Origin: DATBLY01 sp963705545
GTDB taxonomy: Bacteria > Actinomycetota > UBA4738 > HRBIN12
Direction of reading: 5' to 3'
NCBI GenBank assembly: GCA_963705545.1
Contig: CAVPJX010000001.1
Location: 1,302,001 to 1,366,000, forward strand
DNA: 64,000 nucleotides
Shown here one piece after another: positions 36,558-46,617 of this stretch. Within the stretch, counting starts at the first letter, position 1. The number at the start of each line of letters is the position of its first letter. Below the pieces are notes generated by a model. It saw nothing but the letters and a program-made list of their open reading frames with translations, made no database searches and was not told the origin of the DNA. Both the position numbers and the translations under genes were made by a program.

Positions 36558-39500
36558 GTGTCGGAACGCCCGATCGAGGGCGTGGCAGCGTTGCGCCCAT
36601 ACCTGCCGCGACTGTTGATCGGCTGGCTCGCTGAGGCGCCGGGCACGACGCTCCGGGCGATCGACGGCACGATGGTGTTCGCCGATATCTCCGGATTCAC
36701 GAAGATGTCGGAGCGCTTGGCCCGCAAGGGGCGTGTCGGCGCCGAAGAGCTGACCGAAGTCATCGGCGCGGTCTTCGCGCGGCTGCTCGCGGTCGCCTAC
36801 GGGGAGGGCGGAGGTCTCATCAAGTTCGGCGGCGACGCCCTGCTCCTGTGGTTCAGCGGGGAAGGCCACCCGACGAAGGGCGCCAGAGCAGCCGTGGGCA
36901 TGCGTCAGGCCCTGCGCGGGATCGGCCCCATCCAGACGACCGCCGGCAACGTGAGGCTCCGGATGTCGGTCGGGCTACACAGCGGAAGGTTCCACTTCTT
37001 CCTCGTCGGCGATCGACATCGGGAGTTGCTCATCACAGGTCCCGCTGCAAGCGAGACCGTCTCGATGGAGGGAACAGCCGTCGCTGGCGAGATCCTCGCG
37101 AGTCGCGCGACGATGGAGCTCCTGCCACCCCGGATCGTCGGGAGGCCGAAGGGAGACGGCATCCTGCTGCGGAGCGCGCCCATGGATCTGCCCGGAGCGT
37201 GGCCCGCGACCGAGGCTTCGCTCGAAGGGGTCGACCTCCTCTCCTGCATCCCGATCGCGCTCCGTGAGCACGTGCTCGCCGGCGTGACCGATCCCGGACA
37301 CCGGGCGGTGACGGTCGCGTTCGTCCGCTTCGAAGGTATCGACGAGCTCCTGCGAACCGCCGGACCGGAGGTCGTCGCCTACGGGCTCGACGAGCTCGTT
37401 CGGGTCGTCCAGAGCGCGTGTGAGAAGCACGCGGTGACGTTCCTCGAGTCCGACATCGACCGAGACGGCGGGAAGATCTACCTGGTCTCCGGCGCGCCAT
37501 CGGCCCTCGGCGACGACGCGGATCGCATGCTGCTGACGGCCCGCGCGATCGTCGACGCCTCGACGACCATCCCGGTCCGCATCGGCGTCAACCGAGGTGG
37601 GATCTTCGCCGGCGACATCGGACCGAGCTACCGGCGCACCTACTCGGTCATGGGGGACACGGTGAACCTCGCCGCGCGCGTCATGGCGCGGGCCGCCCCT
37701 CGCGAGATCCTGACCACCGAGCCGGTCCTCGAAGCGTCCTCGGTGCGGTTCGAGACCGAGATGCTCGAGCCGTTCATGGTCAAGGGGAAGCAGCAGCCGG
37801 TCGTGGCGCATCGGCTGGGGCCCGTCCTCGGGAGCAGCCGGACCGAGGTCTTGGCGGACCTCCGACTGGTCGGCAGGGAACGGGAGCTCGACGTCCTGCG
37901 AGCGGCGATCGACCGGTTGGTGGACGGTTGCGGCGCACTCGTCGAGTTGACCGGCGACGCCGGTGCCGGCAAGAGCCGTCTGATCCAGGAGCTGCGCGTT
38001 CAGGCGCCTGCCGACATCGCGTGGCACGCGGTCGCCTGCGATCCGTACGAGGCCTCGACCCCGTACTTCCCCTTCAGGCCGCTCCTCAGGGCGTTGCTCG
38101 GCATCCCTGAAGGGCTCGATCACGAGGAGGCCGTGGCCACGTTCACGGCGCGCGTCGAGCAGGCGTGCCCCGAGCTGATGCCATGGCTGCCACTGCTCGC
38201 GGTCCCGCTCGACCTGGAGATCCCTGATACGCCCGAGGTCGCCGCCTGGATGAGCGGTTCCGTCGAGAGCGGATGGAGCAGGCGATCGGCGATCTGCTCG
38301 TGGAGTTCGCCGGGGGTCCGGCCGTGGCGGTGATCGAGGACGCTCAGTGGATGGACGAGGCGTCGGCCGATCTCGTGCTGGCGATCGCCGCCCGGATGGA
38401 CGAGCTCGCGCTGCTGATCCTCGTACCCCGGCGAGACGGATCATCCGATGGTCGACGAGGGGTCGGCCGACGACGGGAGGATCCGGTTGGCGCTCGGCGC
38501 GCTCGCGCATGAAGCATGCGTGGCGTTGATCCATGAGGCGACGGATGAGCAACCGCTCCGGCCTCAAGCCGTCGAGGCGCTGGCGCGGCGATCGGGCGGC
38601 AGCCCGCGGTTCCTGAAGGCCCTGTTGTTCGAGGTGTTAACGACCGGCGGCTCGATCGACGAGCTCCCGGGCTCGATCGAAGGCGTGGTGACGGCCCAGA
38701 TCGATCGGTTGCCCCCGAGGATCCGGACCCGTCTGCGGAGCCTGTCGGTCCTGGGGCAGAGCTTCACCCTCGAGATGGCCGGACGGGTGCTGGAGGAGGC
38801 GGGAGCCGCCGAGGCACGACCTGATCGACCCCCGTTCGTTCGAGGGGTTGATCGAGGCGGACGGGAGGGGCAGCTTCCGGTTCCGCAACGGACTCGTCCG
38901 AGACGTGGCGTACGGGAGCCTCCCGTTCCGCCGGCGACGGGAGCTCCACGCCCGGGTGGGAGAAGCCCTCGAGGCCGAGGCCGGCGCCGACGTCGACGAC
39001 GTCGCGGAGCTCCTCTCGGTGCACTACTTCTACGCCCAGCGCTACGAGGAGGCATGGCGCTTCTCTCGGGTGGCGGCCGAGCAGGCGTCTCAGATCTACG
39101 CGAACGTCGAGGCTCGTGACTTCTTCCTGCGAGCGCTCGAGGCGTCGGGCAGGCTGTCGGCGCCGGACCGGCGTGAGGTCGTCGCGGCGGCCGAGGCGCT
39201 CGGGGATGTGCGGATGCGGCTGGGGGAATACCGGGAGGCCGAGCGAGCGTACCGGGGCGCGAGGCGGCACGTGGACGGCGATCCGATCGCCCAGGCGCGT
39301 CTGCTCCTGAAGGAAGCGCTCGTCCTGGACGTCGAGGGAAGGTTCCCGCAGGCGCTCGGGACGCTGACACGCGGCACGCGCTTGCTGGAGAACGGCGATC
39401 CTGGCGTGGCCGGGCTCCGCGCGCAGCTCGCAGCCCACTACGCAGGCATCCGCTGGGCGCAGGGTCGCAACCGCGATGCGATCCGATGGTCCCGCGTCGC

Positions 39501-40389
39501 GCTCGCCGACGGCGAGGCGGCGAACGAGCTCGACGCCACCGCGCACGCGCTCTACGTCTTGGACATCGCGGAGCACTCGCTCGGGCTCTCCCGCGGTGGC
39601 GAGCATTCGCAGCGTGCGCTCGATCTGTACGAGGAGCTGGGCAACCTCTCGAAGCAAGGCGACGTGTTGAACAACCTCGGGTACTACGCCTACTTCCAGG
39701 GGGACTGGTCGGCGGCGCTCTCGTACTACGAGCGAGCTCGCGACCTCTTCCTGCGGACCGGCAACGTGGTGGATGCTGCGCTCGACGAGGGGAACATCGG
39801 CGACGTCCTCCTGTTCCAAGGCCGCCTCGACGAGGCGGCGCAGCAGTTCGCCGATGCGCTCCGGATCTTCAGGGCCTCCGGCGTTCGGCCCTATGAAGTG
39901 TTCGCTCTGGCGGAACTGGCCGCGACCGAGTCACGGGCGGGCAGGTTCGATGAGGCGTCCGCCATGTTCGACCAAGCGGAGGCGCTCGTCCGAGAGGTCG
40001 GCGACGAGTACGCGGCCGACGTGGCGGGGCTGCGCGCCGAGTCGCTCGTGCTGCAAGGGTTGCCCCACGAAGCCATACCGGTCATCGATGCGCTGCTCTC
40101 GTCGCTCCCCGCCAAGCACCACTTCGTGCCATGGGTGCTGCGCAATCGAGGCTACGCGCTGGCACAGACCGGTGATCGCGCCGGCGCCGAGCAGACCCTA
40201 CGCAAGAGCTTGCGGTCGGCGCGCTCTCAAGGTGCGGACCACGACGTCGCCTTCGCGCTGGAGGCGTTCCTGCGATCCGGGCTATCCGATGGGCGGTCGG
40301 CCGCCGAGATGCGACAGGAACGGGACGCACTCAACGAGCGCCTCGGTATCGTCCAGGTACCGAGCGTTCCACTCCCTGAAGCCTGCTAG
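36558..40389 (+). CDS. Soluble-adenylyl-cyclase-like tandem cyclase / ATPase / TPR protein (three frame breaks)
   Basis: About 1277 residues, GTG start after GGAGGTGA. Two cyclase domains occur in series. C1 has both metal aspartates, D43 (VFADISGFTKM) and D93 (IKFGGDALLLW), but no transition-state Asn/Arg. C2 has lost the metal residues (AFVRFEGID; DRDGGKIYLV) but keeps N370 and R374 (MGDTVNLAARV). Together they make one composite active site, as in mammalian soluble adenylyl cyclase. An ATPase follows, with Walker A GDAGAGKS near 466-473 and Walker B-like VIEDAQWMDEAS, then TPRs to PLPEAC. Frame breaks are near 38260, 38440 and 38812. Likely cytosolic cAMP synthesis. Confidence 0.85.
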
Positions 40390-40391
40390 CC

Positions 40392-40430
40392 ACATCGCAG
40401 CCGCCGGGTTGACCCCGGCGGCTGCGATGT
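40392..40430 (+). terminator. Bidirectional terminator hairpin
   Basis: A perfect 17-bp inverted repeat (ACATCGCAGCCGCCGGG and its complement, 40392-40408 and 40414-40430) with a 5-nt loop lies between two convergent genes, starting 3 nt after one stop and ending 8 nt before the other. No T-run is obvious on the plus strand. Confidence 0.75.
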
Positions 40431-40438
40431 CGCGTCCC

Positions 40439-42235
40439 TCAGTGTTTCCCCTTCGGTGGGTCGAACTCGTTGACGTACAGGACGGAGTGGAGGATCGCCT
40501 GGCTCCCTCCGATGAGCTCGACGGACTGCGTGACGCACGCTTGTCCATCGAGGGAGACGGGTTGCTGTTGGTCCAGCCCATCATCGATCGTGTTGCAGAG
40601 AGGGACCAGGTGGCCGAACTCGGGGTCGGGGTTCGGCGGGGTCGGCGCCTTGCAGAACGGGAACGGCCCGTCGAACGGGAGCGTGATCGAGTCCGTGAAT
40701 TGTACTGGGGTGACGGTGCCCATCGGGAGATCGGGATCGTGGATGATGGTCACGGTGCCGGCGATCCCCTCGCCCGCGAAGCCCTCGCAGAAGAGCTGGT
40801 TGGTCTCGATGATGAGCGTCGTCCCCGGCGGCGCGCTCACGGTGTGTCCGGGGCTGAACTCCGCCTCGCAGGGGTTACAGCTGCTGTCGGTGTTCGTGAT
40901 GTTGAACGGTCCGCTGGGTTCGGAACCCAAGCCCGTAACGCCTGCCTCGAGCTGGTAGCCGGAACTCGTCGTGTCGATCGCGAGGTCCGAGAACGTGGCC
41001 ACCCCACCCGAGGTCAGCGCGCATACGTTCCCTGGCGGAGGGATGCACCCGGTCGATGTCCCCGACAGGCTCGCGGAGCCCGAGGGATCGGTGCCGATGC
41101 TGATGTCGACCTGGGTTCCGTCGGGCGCCGGGTTGCCGAAGCCGTCCTCGACCGTCACCTCGACGTCACCGTCGTTGATCGGTTGGTCGAGGATCGTATC
41201 CGTCGGCGGGATGCTGAAGCTGATCGACAGCGTGCCGAGGGTGATGCTGAACGACGCCGGGGCGGTGGTGAGTGACGCCGCAGCATCCGATGCCGTCATG
41301 GTGTACGCGCCGACGGTGGGACCCACCGTGAGGCCGGAGAACATGGCGATGCCCATCGAGTTGGTCAGCTGAGCTCCGGGTGTGGAGGCAAGTCCGGTTG
41401 ACGCCAACGTCACCGACTCCCCGAGCAGGGGGTTGTCCGCAGCGTCCGTCACCTTCACCGTGACGTTGGCCATCGTTCCACCGGCTTGCGTGGAGGTTGG
41501 GCCCGAAACGAAGGCGATCTTCGCCGCTGGTCCGTGGTCGGTCTCTGAGACCACTCGGAACAGCGTGTCGTTCGTCCCCAGGCTGGAGCCCACGGTGCTG
41601 GGGGATGGGCTGCCTGTCCCCCCGCCTCTCAGGGCGATCGAGGTAAGTAGGTTCTTGGGGTGGAGTCGGATCTCGTCGAACAGAGGCTTCCCGGTCCGGT
41701 CGATCACCATGCGCACCCTTGTGCCTGATCCGGAGATCGGCTTCGTGACGCTGTCGACCTTCGCCCCGTTGAAGTAGAGATCAGCGACGGCGGTGGCGTT
41801 CCCCCATCCCTGGAGATCGAGCTCGGCGCGGTCGACACCGATGCCGGGCCCCGTATCGATGTCGGTCCCGAGCTTGATCCGCAACGCCCAGTTCGGAGCG
41901 TCCACGCGGCCACAGTTCAGATACTTGACCCCAAGGCCGTTGTTGCTGAGGCCGACGCGATTGAGCGTGAATGAGGTTGTGCCGCCCGTGAGATTCACCC
42001 ACTGGGGCCCGGTGAGCGAGGTCACGGGGCATGATCCGGCGATCGACTGGACGGCGCCCGGCGTCGGCCTGTCGAACCTGAAGTACTTCCCGTCATTATC
42101 GAGGTGCAGTCTCAGCATCCCGACTTCCGTCCGCACCGGGGTCGACTGCGCAACCGACCCCGACACGACGATGGCGCCGAGCAACACCATGACACCGAAT
42201 ATCAGGCTGATCTTCCGCCGGCGTTTGTCTCGCAT
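40439..42235 (-). CDS. Secreted protein with Ig-like (Big/invasin-type) domains
   Basis: 598 residues. Signal peptide region KISLIFGVMVLLGAIVVSGS. Residues 35-230 form a beta-rich domain with a Cys pair (GSCPV, YLNCG). Two Ig-like domains follow: AKIAFVSGPTSTQAGGTMAN with DAADNPLLGESVTLAS, and GDVEVTVEDGFGNPAPDGTQ. The C-terminal part has paired cysteines (SSCNPCEAEF) and a conserved-looking IHDPDLPMGTVTPVQF. A surface or extracellular structural role is likely. No catalytic motif or sorting signal found. ATG at 42235 with AAGGGAG upstream. Confidence 0.75.
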   Translation of the reverse strand: MRDKRRRKISLIFGVMVLLGAIVVSGSVAQSTPVRTEVGMLRLHLDNDGKYFRFDRPTPGAVQSIAGSCPVTSLTGPQWVNLTGGTTSFTLNRVGLSNNGLGVKYLNCGRVDAPNWALRIKLGTDIDTGPGIGVDRAELDLQGWGNATAVADLYFNGAKVDSVTKPISGSGTRVRMVIDRTGKPLFDEIRLHPKNLLTSIALRGGGTGSPSPSTVGSSLGTNDTLFRVVSETDHGPAAKIAFVSGPTSTQAGGTMANVTVKVTDAADNPLLGESVTLASTGLASTPGAQLTNSMGIAMFSGLTVGPTVGAYTMTASDAAASLTTAPASFSITLGTLSISFSIPPTDTILDQPINDGDVEVTVEDGFGNPAPDGTQVDISIGTDPSGSASLSGTSTGCIPPPGNVCALTSGGVATFSDLAIDTTSSGYQLEAGVTGLGSEPSGPFNITNTDSSCNPCEAEFSPGHTVSAPPGTTLIIETNQLFCEGFAGEGIAGTVTIIHDPDLPMGTVTPVQFTDSITLPFDGPFPFCKAPTPPNPDPEFGHLVPLCNTIDDGLDQQQPVSLDGQACVTQSVELIGGSQAILHSVLYVNEFDPPKGKH

Positions 42236-42377
42236 GCGTTCGCTCCCTTCGGGGGTTGTGGAGCCTTTGACCTTGCACCCTTCGGCGTAGCGCAGACTCA
42301 TACTCCGGGACCAGTCAGCCCCCTTTGCGGCGTAGGCCGAACAGCGGATGCACCGTATTCCGGTTGCCATGGAGACG

Positions 42378-44940
42378 TCAACCGGCCGATGGCGGAGGCG
42401 GTCCACTAGAGGATCGGCAGTACCGCTCGAGCTCGTATGCGAGGTCGAGCGCCTCGGAAGGTCCATCTCTCGTCCTCGTGACCACGACCCGTTGCAGCTC
42501 GGCGGGCGCGAGCACCGACGATCGCGGACAGGGCTCGGTCCCGCATCGCGGCCTCGCTCGTCGTCGAGCTGCAGCTCGAGCCGCTCGCGGACCCGCTCGG
42601 TGGCGCCGGATCGTCGTCGCGGGCTCGAGATCGCCCGCCTCGGCGAGCCCACGGCGGAGACATCGAGGCAGTACGGCGGTGAGGGATCCCTCGCGGAACG
42701 CCCAGGCGCGCTCGTCGCCGCCGACGGGCGGTTCCGGCGCGCCCGCTCGGCAGCTCAGGCCGGAGGATCGCGCGTCTCGGCCAGTCCGACGAGGGTGAAG
42801 GCCTCGCACCGCGACTGCCCGCCCTCGGACGAACGACAGGTTCTCCCGGAAGATCCCGTCCGCCCGCTCATGCCCATCCACGCTCTTCGCGATGGTCGCG
42901 AGGTTCAACCGGCACGATCGAGATGCCGACGCCGTTATCGACCTCGAGCGCGAGTTCGAGCGCCTCCGCGTAGAGCGCCTCGGCCTCATCGAGCTCCCCG
43001 GCCTCCCACGCGTTCGCGGCGCGGAGCTTCATGTCCTGGAACCGATCCGCGACCCCTCCGAGGCGCATCACGAGATCGGCCGCCTCGTCCGATGCGGCGA
43101 TCGCGGCGACGTGATCGCCCTGTCGATAGGCCATCGTCGCCAGGGCCGACAGCAGTCGGACGCGCGTCTCGTCTTCGACGGGCGAGACGGCGAGCGCCCG
43201 TTCCAGCCAGGCCCGAGCCTCGGCGTACCGGTCCCGCATGATCCAGTACATGGGAAGGGCGACGGTGATGCTCCTGCACGAGGTCCACGTCGCCGTCCGA
43301 GACCCCGCGATCGACGGCCGAGCGCAGGTTGCCGATCTCGGCATCGAGCGGAGCGATCGGCGAGCTCCTCGGGCTCGCCGCGGAGCAGCTCGGCGTCCAC
43401 CGCCTCGGCCAGCGCCTCGGCAGTAGTCCGCGTGGGCCCGCCGCGTTCCGACCTCCTCGCCGGCGTCCCGGAGCTGCTCGGCGGCGAACTCCTGGATCGA
43501 GGTCAGCATCCACAGACGGGACCCGCCATCGGCCGACGTTGCAGCATGCTCTTGTCGACCAGGCCCTGGAGGACATCGACGTCTTCCTGGGTGACCACCT
43601 CCGCAGCCTCGACGGTGCAGCCACCGACGAACACCGACATCCGAGCGAACGCGGCTCGTTCCTCGGGCGACAGGAGGTCGTGGCTCCAGGCGATCGTCGC
43701 TCGGAGCGTGGCCTGACGCGCATCGGACCCGCGGCCGCCCTTGAGCAGATCGAGTCGCGAGGCGAGCCGCTCCGAGAGCTGCTCGAGCGAGAACAGCTTG
43801 AGCCGCGGCGCGGCGAGCTGCAGCGCGAGCGGGAGCCGATCGAGGCGGTCGCAGACCTCGCTCGCCGCCGGGCCGGGATGGATCTCCACGCCGTGGGCCG
43901 CGGCTCTGGTCACGAAGAGCTCGACGGCATCGTCGTGCTCCATCGCGGTCACGGCGTACTCACGCTCGGCATCCACCTGCAGCCGCTCGCGGCTCGTCAC
44001 GAGGAACGTCGGCCCCTCGGCCCTGGAGAGCAGGTCGGCGACATCGGTCGCGATCTCGGGCAGGAGATGCTCTGCGTTATCGAGCAGGACGAGCGTCCGC
44101 TTCCCGCCGAGTCGGTCCGTCAACAGGTCGATCAGCGAGGTCTGCCGCCTCCTCGGGCACGCCGAGCGCAAGCGCGACACGGGACAGGATCAGTCGCGGT
44201 CCGTGAGATCCGCCAGCGGCACCCACCAGAGGCCGTCCGGGAAGGACCCGGCCGCTTCGGCGGCGGCCTGCAACGCGAGGCGCGTCTTCCCCGTGCCGCC
44301 CGGGCCGGTCAGGGTCAACAGCTTCACGTCCTCACGTCCGAGCAGGTCCGCGACCGCCCCCACATCCCGCTCGCGGCCGATGAAGACGGTCGCGGGCACG
44401 GGCAGGTTCGCGCGGTACAGGGACCGGATCGGCGGGAACGTCCCCGTCGCCGAGCTGGTACACGCGCTCGGGCGCCTGCAGGTCCTTGAACCGGTGATCG
44501 CCGAGATCCACCAGCCGGAACCGCTCGGGATCGACCAGGTCGGCGGTCGCCCCCGAGAGCAGGACCTGACCGCCGCTCCCGGCCGCGGCGATCCGGGCGG
44601 CTCGGTGGACATCGGCACCCACGTAGCCCTCCGCCGTTCGAACCGCCGTTCCCGTGTGGACCCCGACGCGGACACGGATGGGACCGGATGCCAGCGCTCG
44701 GCCACCCTCCTCCGCGGCCTCGAGGGCCTCGACCGGCGAGGGGAACGCGAAGAAGAACGCGTCACCCTGGGTATCGACCTCGAGACCCCCGTGACGCCCG
44801 AAGGCCCCCCGCAGCAGGCGACGGTGCTCGGCCAGCGCGTCCGCGTACGTCGCCTCACCGAGCCGATGCAGGAGCTGCGTCGACCCCTCGACGTCCGTGA
44901 ACAGGAACGTCACGGACCCTTCCGGGAGTTCGGTCCGCAT
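42378..44940 (-). pseudogene. Cyclase / STAND ATPase / TPR regulator, disrupted by many frame breaks
   Basis: The ATG at 44940 opens a class III cyclase domain: metal Asp in VTFLFTDVEGST and DTQGDAFFFAF, and VHRAARI where active enzymes have Asn, as in this AfsR/LuxR-linked subfamily. A STAND ATPase follows with Walker A LTGPGGTGKTRLAL, LVLLDNAEHLLPEI and SRERLQVDAEREY, then MLTSIQEFAAEQLRDAGEE and TPR helices to about ELERYC. At least eight breaks are needed (about 44455, 44188, 44145, 43505, 43430, 43365, 43280 and 42870). Amino-acid similarity is kept throughout when frames are switched, so sequence error is as likely as true decay. The 3' end is approximate. Confidence 0.7.
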
Positions 44941-45018
44941 CGCCGAACCGTAGTGCGCGGCGCGCCTCACGGCCAGCGGAGGGCTACGACGACCCGGGCT
45001 GCAGACCCCGACGGACGC

Positions 45019-46512
45019 TCAGGAGCCGAACCGCTCGAGCAGCAGGCCGTGCCGGAGGCCTCGGTCGCTCACCGTCAGCGACCCCCGGCCGAGCTTGTCC
45101 ATGACCGTGCGGACGATGCACGCGCCCGCCAGGATCACGTCGGCGCGCTTGGGCTGCAGGCCGACGATCTCGCGGCGACCGTCGGCGTTGAGCAACCGGT
45201 ACCGCTCGATCTGGCGTTCGATCTCGTCCCGGTCGAGGACGGTCCCCTGCACCACGTCGGGATCGTAGGTCGCCAGGGCGTGCTTCACGGCCGTGATGTT
45301 CGTGATGGCGCCGCCCATCCCGACGAGGGCGTCGGGTGATCGGCGCCCGTCGATCCGGGCGAGGTCCTGAGCGATCGCGGCCAGGGCGTCGTCGAGCACC
45401 TCGTGCGACACCGCCCGGCCGAGCCCGAACCGCTCCGTGTAGCGGACCGCGCCGACCTCCAGGCTGAACCGCTCGTCCACCCGCGAACCGTGGCCGAACG
45501 TGAACTGCGTGCTGCCGCCGCCCGTATCGAAGATCGCGAGCGACCCCTCGGCGAGGCCGAGGCCCGCCTCGACGGCTCGGTACGCGAGCCGGCTCTCCTC
45601 CTCGCCCGAGACGACCTCGACCGATAGGCCGACCCGATCCCGGATCGCGGCGAGCGCCTCGCCCGCGTTGACGGCGATCCGCAGGCCGGCGGTGCCGACC
45701 GCGACGATCGCCGTGGTCCCCTCGCGGCGCGCCTCCTCGACCATCCCCTCGATCGCGGTCACGGTCCGTTCCAGCGGCTCGGGCGCGATCGTCCCGTGCT
45801 CCCGCAGGCCCTCCCCGAGCCGGGAGATCTCCGCTCGGTCGACGATCGTCCGCCATGTTCCGTCGGCGGCGCGCTCCCCGACGTGGAACTTGACCGAGTT
45901 CGTCCCGACGTCGATCGCGGCGAACCGTTGCGGCTCATCGTCGAGCAGGGCCGGGAGGGCCTTCGGATAGCTCGTGTTCGCCCAGCCCCCGAGCCCGACG
46001 TCGCGCACCGCCGCCATCACGGCGTCGGGATCCTCGGATTCGATCGCGACCGTGCGGACCGGTCGACCGTCCGCCCTGACCTCCGAGAGCTCGGCCATGC
46101 AGCCGCCCACGGTGTATCGAGCCCGTCGCTTGCGGACCCGCACGACGCGGGCGAGTCCCTCGGGCTCCACCAGCTCTTCGAGGAAGCGTTCGAGCGGGTA
46201 CCGGTCACGCCCCATCGGCGGCGGATGCAGGTCGAGCGCGTCGAGGACCTTCCTCGCGTCGTCGGCGGAGAGCGGGAACGCGGCCTTCATCACCGGCTCC
46301 CATCGCTCGAGGCCATCGGCATCGACCTCGCGGAGAACCTTGATGTCGATCAGGTCGTCGCGCACCTTCACGTTCTCCCCGCCGGGAGACAGCAGGTACA
46401 GCTCATCGCTCTCCTGGACGCTCCCGGGGGTCATCGCCGCGAACGCTTCCTCGGCCGGGCCGAACCTCCGGCCGAAGGCCCGCCATTCCCACCGAGGAAC
46501 GACGGCGCTCAT
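45019..46512 (-). CDS. Ppx/GppA phosphatase with N-terminal CYTH-like domain
   Basis: 497 residues. The C-terminal 310 residues are an exopolyphosphatase/guanosine pentaphosphate phosphatase: FAAIDVGTNSVKFHV, VVSGEEESRLAYRAV, AIFDTGGGSTQFTFG and ALVGMGGAITNITAV. The N-terminal 180 residues (RWEWRAFGRRFG, DELYLLSPGGENVKVRDDLI, WEPVMKAAFPL, VVRVRKRRARYTVGGCMAEL) have alternating charged strands like a CYTH triphosphate-tunnel domain, though the ExExK motif is degenerate. CYTH/VTC-type domains bind polyphosphate, so the fusion may recruit substrate. Cytosolic. Upstream AUG at 46512. Confidence 0.85.
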   Translation of the reverse strand: MSAVVPRWEWRAFGRRFGPAEEAFAAMTPGSVQESDELYLLSPGGENVKVRDDLIDIKVLREVDADGLERWEPVMKAAFPLSADDARKVLDALDLHPPPMGRDRYPLERFLEELVEPEGLARVVRVRKRRARYTVGGCMAELSEVRADGRPVRTVAIESEDPDAVMAAVRDVGLGGWANTSYPKALPALLDDEPQRFAAIDVGTNSVKFHVGERAADGTWRTIVDRAEISRLGEGLREHGTIAPEPLERTVTAIEGMVEEARREGTTAIVAVGTAGLRIAVNAGEALAAIRDRVGLSVEVVSGEEESRLAYRAVEAGLGLAEGSLAIFDTGGGSTQFTFGHGSRVDERFSLEVGAVRYTERFGLGRAVSHEVLDDALAAIAQDLARIDGRRSPDALVGMGGAITNITAVKHALATYDPDVVQGTVLDRDEIERQIERYRLLNADGRREIVGLQPKRADVILAGACIVRTVMDKLGRGSLTVSDRGLRHGLLLERFGS

Positions 46513-46617
46513 CGCTCGTCCACTCCCTCGAAACCGGGTGGGATGCCGCTCATCTGGCGCCAGGCTAGCGCACGCCCTCTGGGCATGGATCGCCCAGATC
46601 GACGTGCCGAGCGTCGA

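Noticed and set aside
36558..40389. Programmed ribosomal frameshifting in the cyclase genes
   Set aside because: Breaks differ in position and direction, lack a common slippery site, and also occur in metabolic genes; sequence error explains them better.
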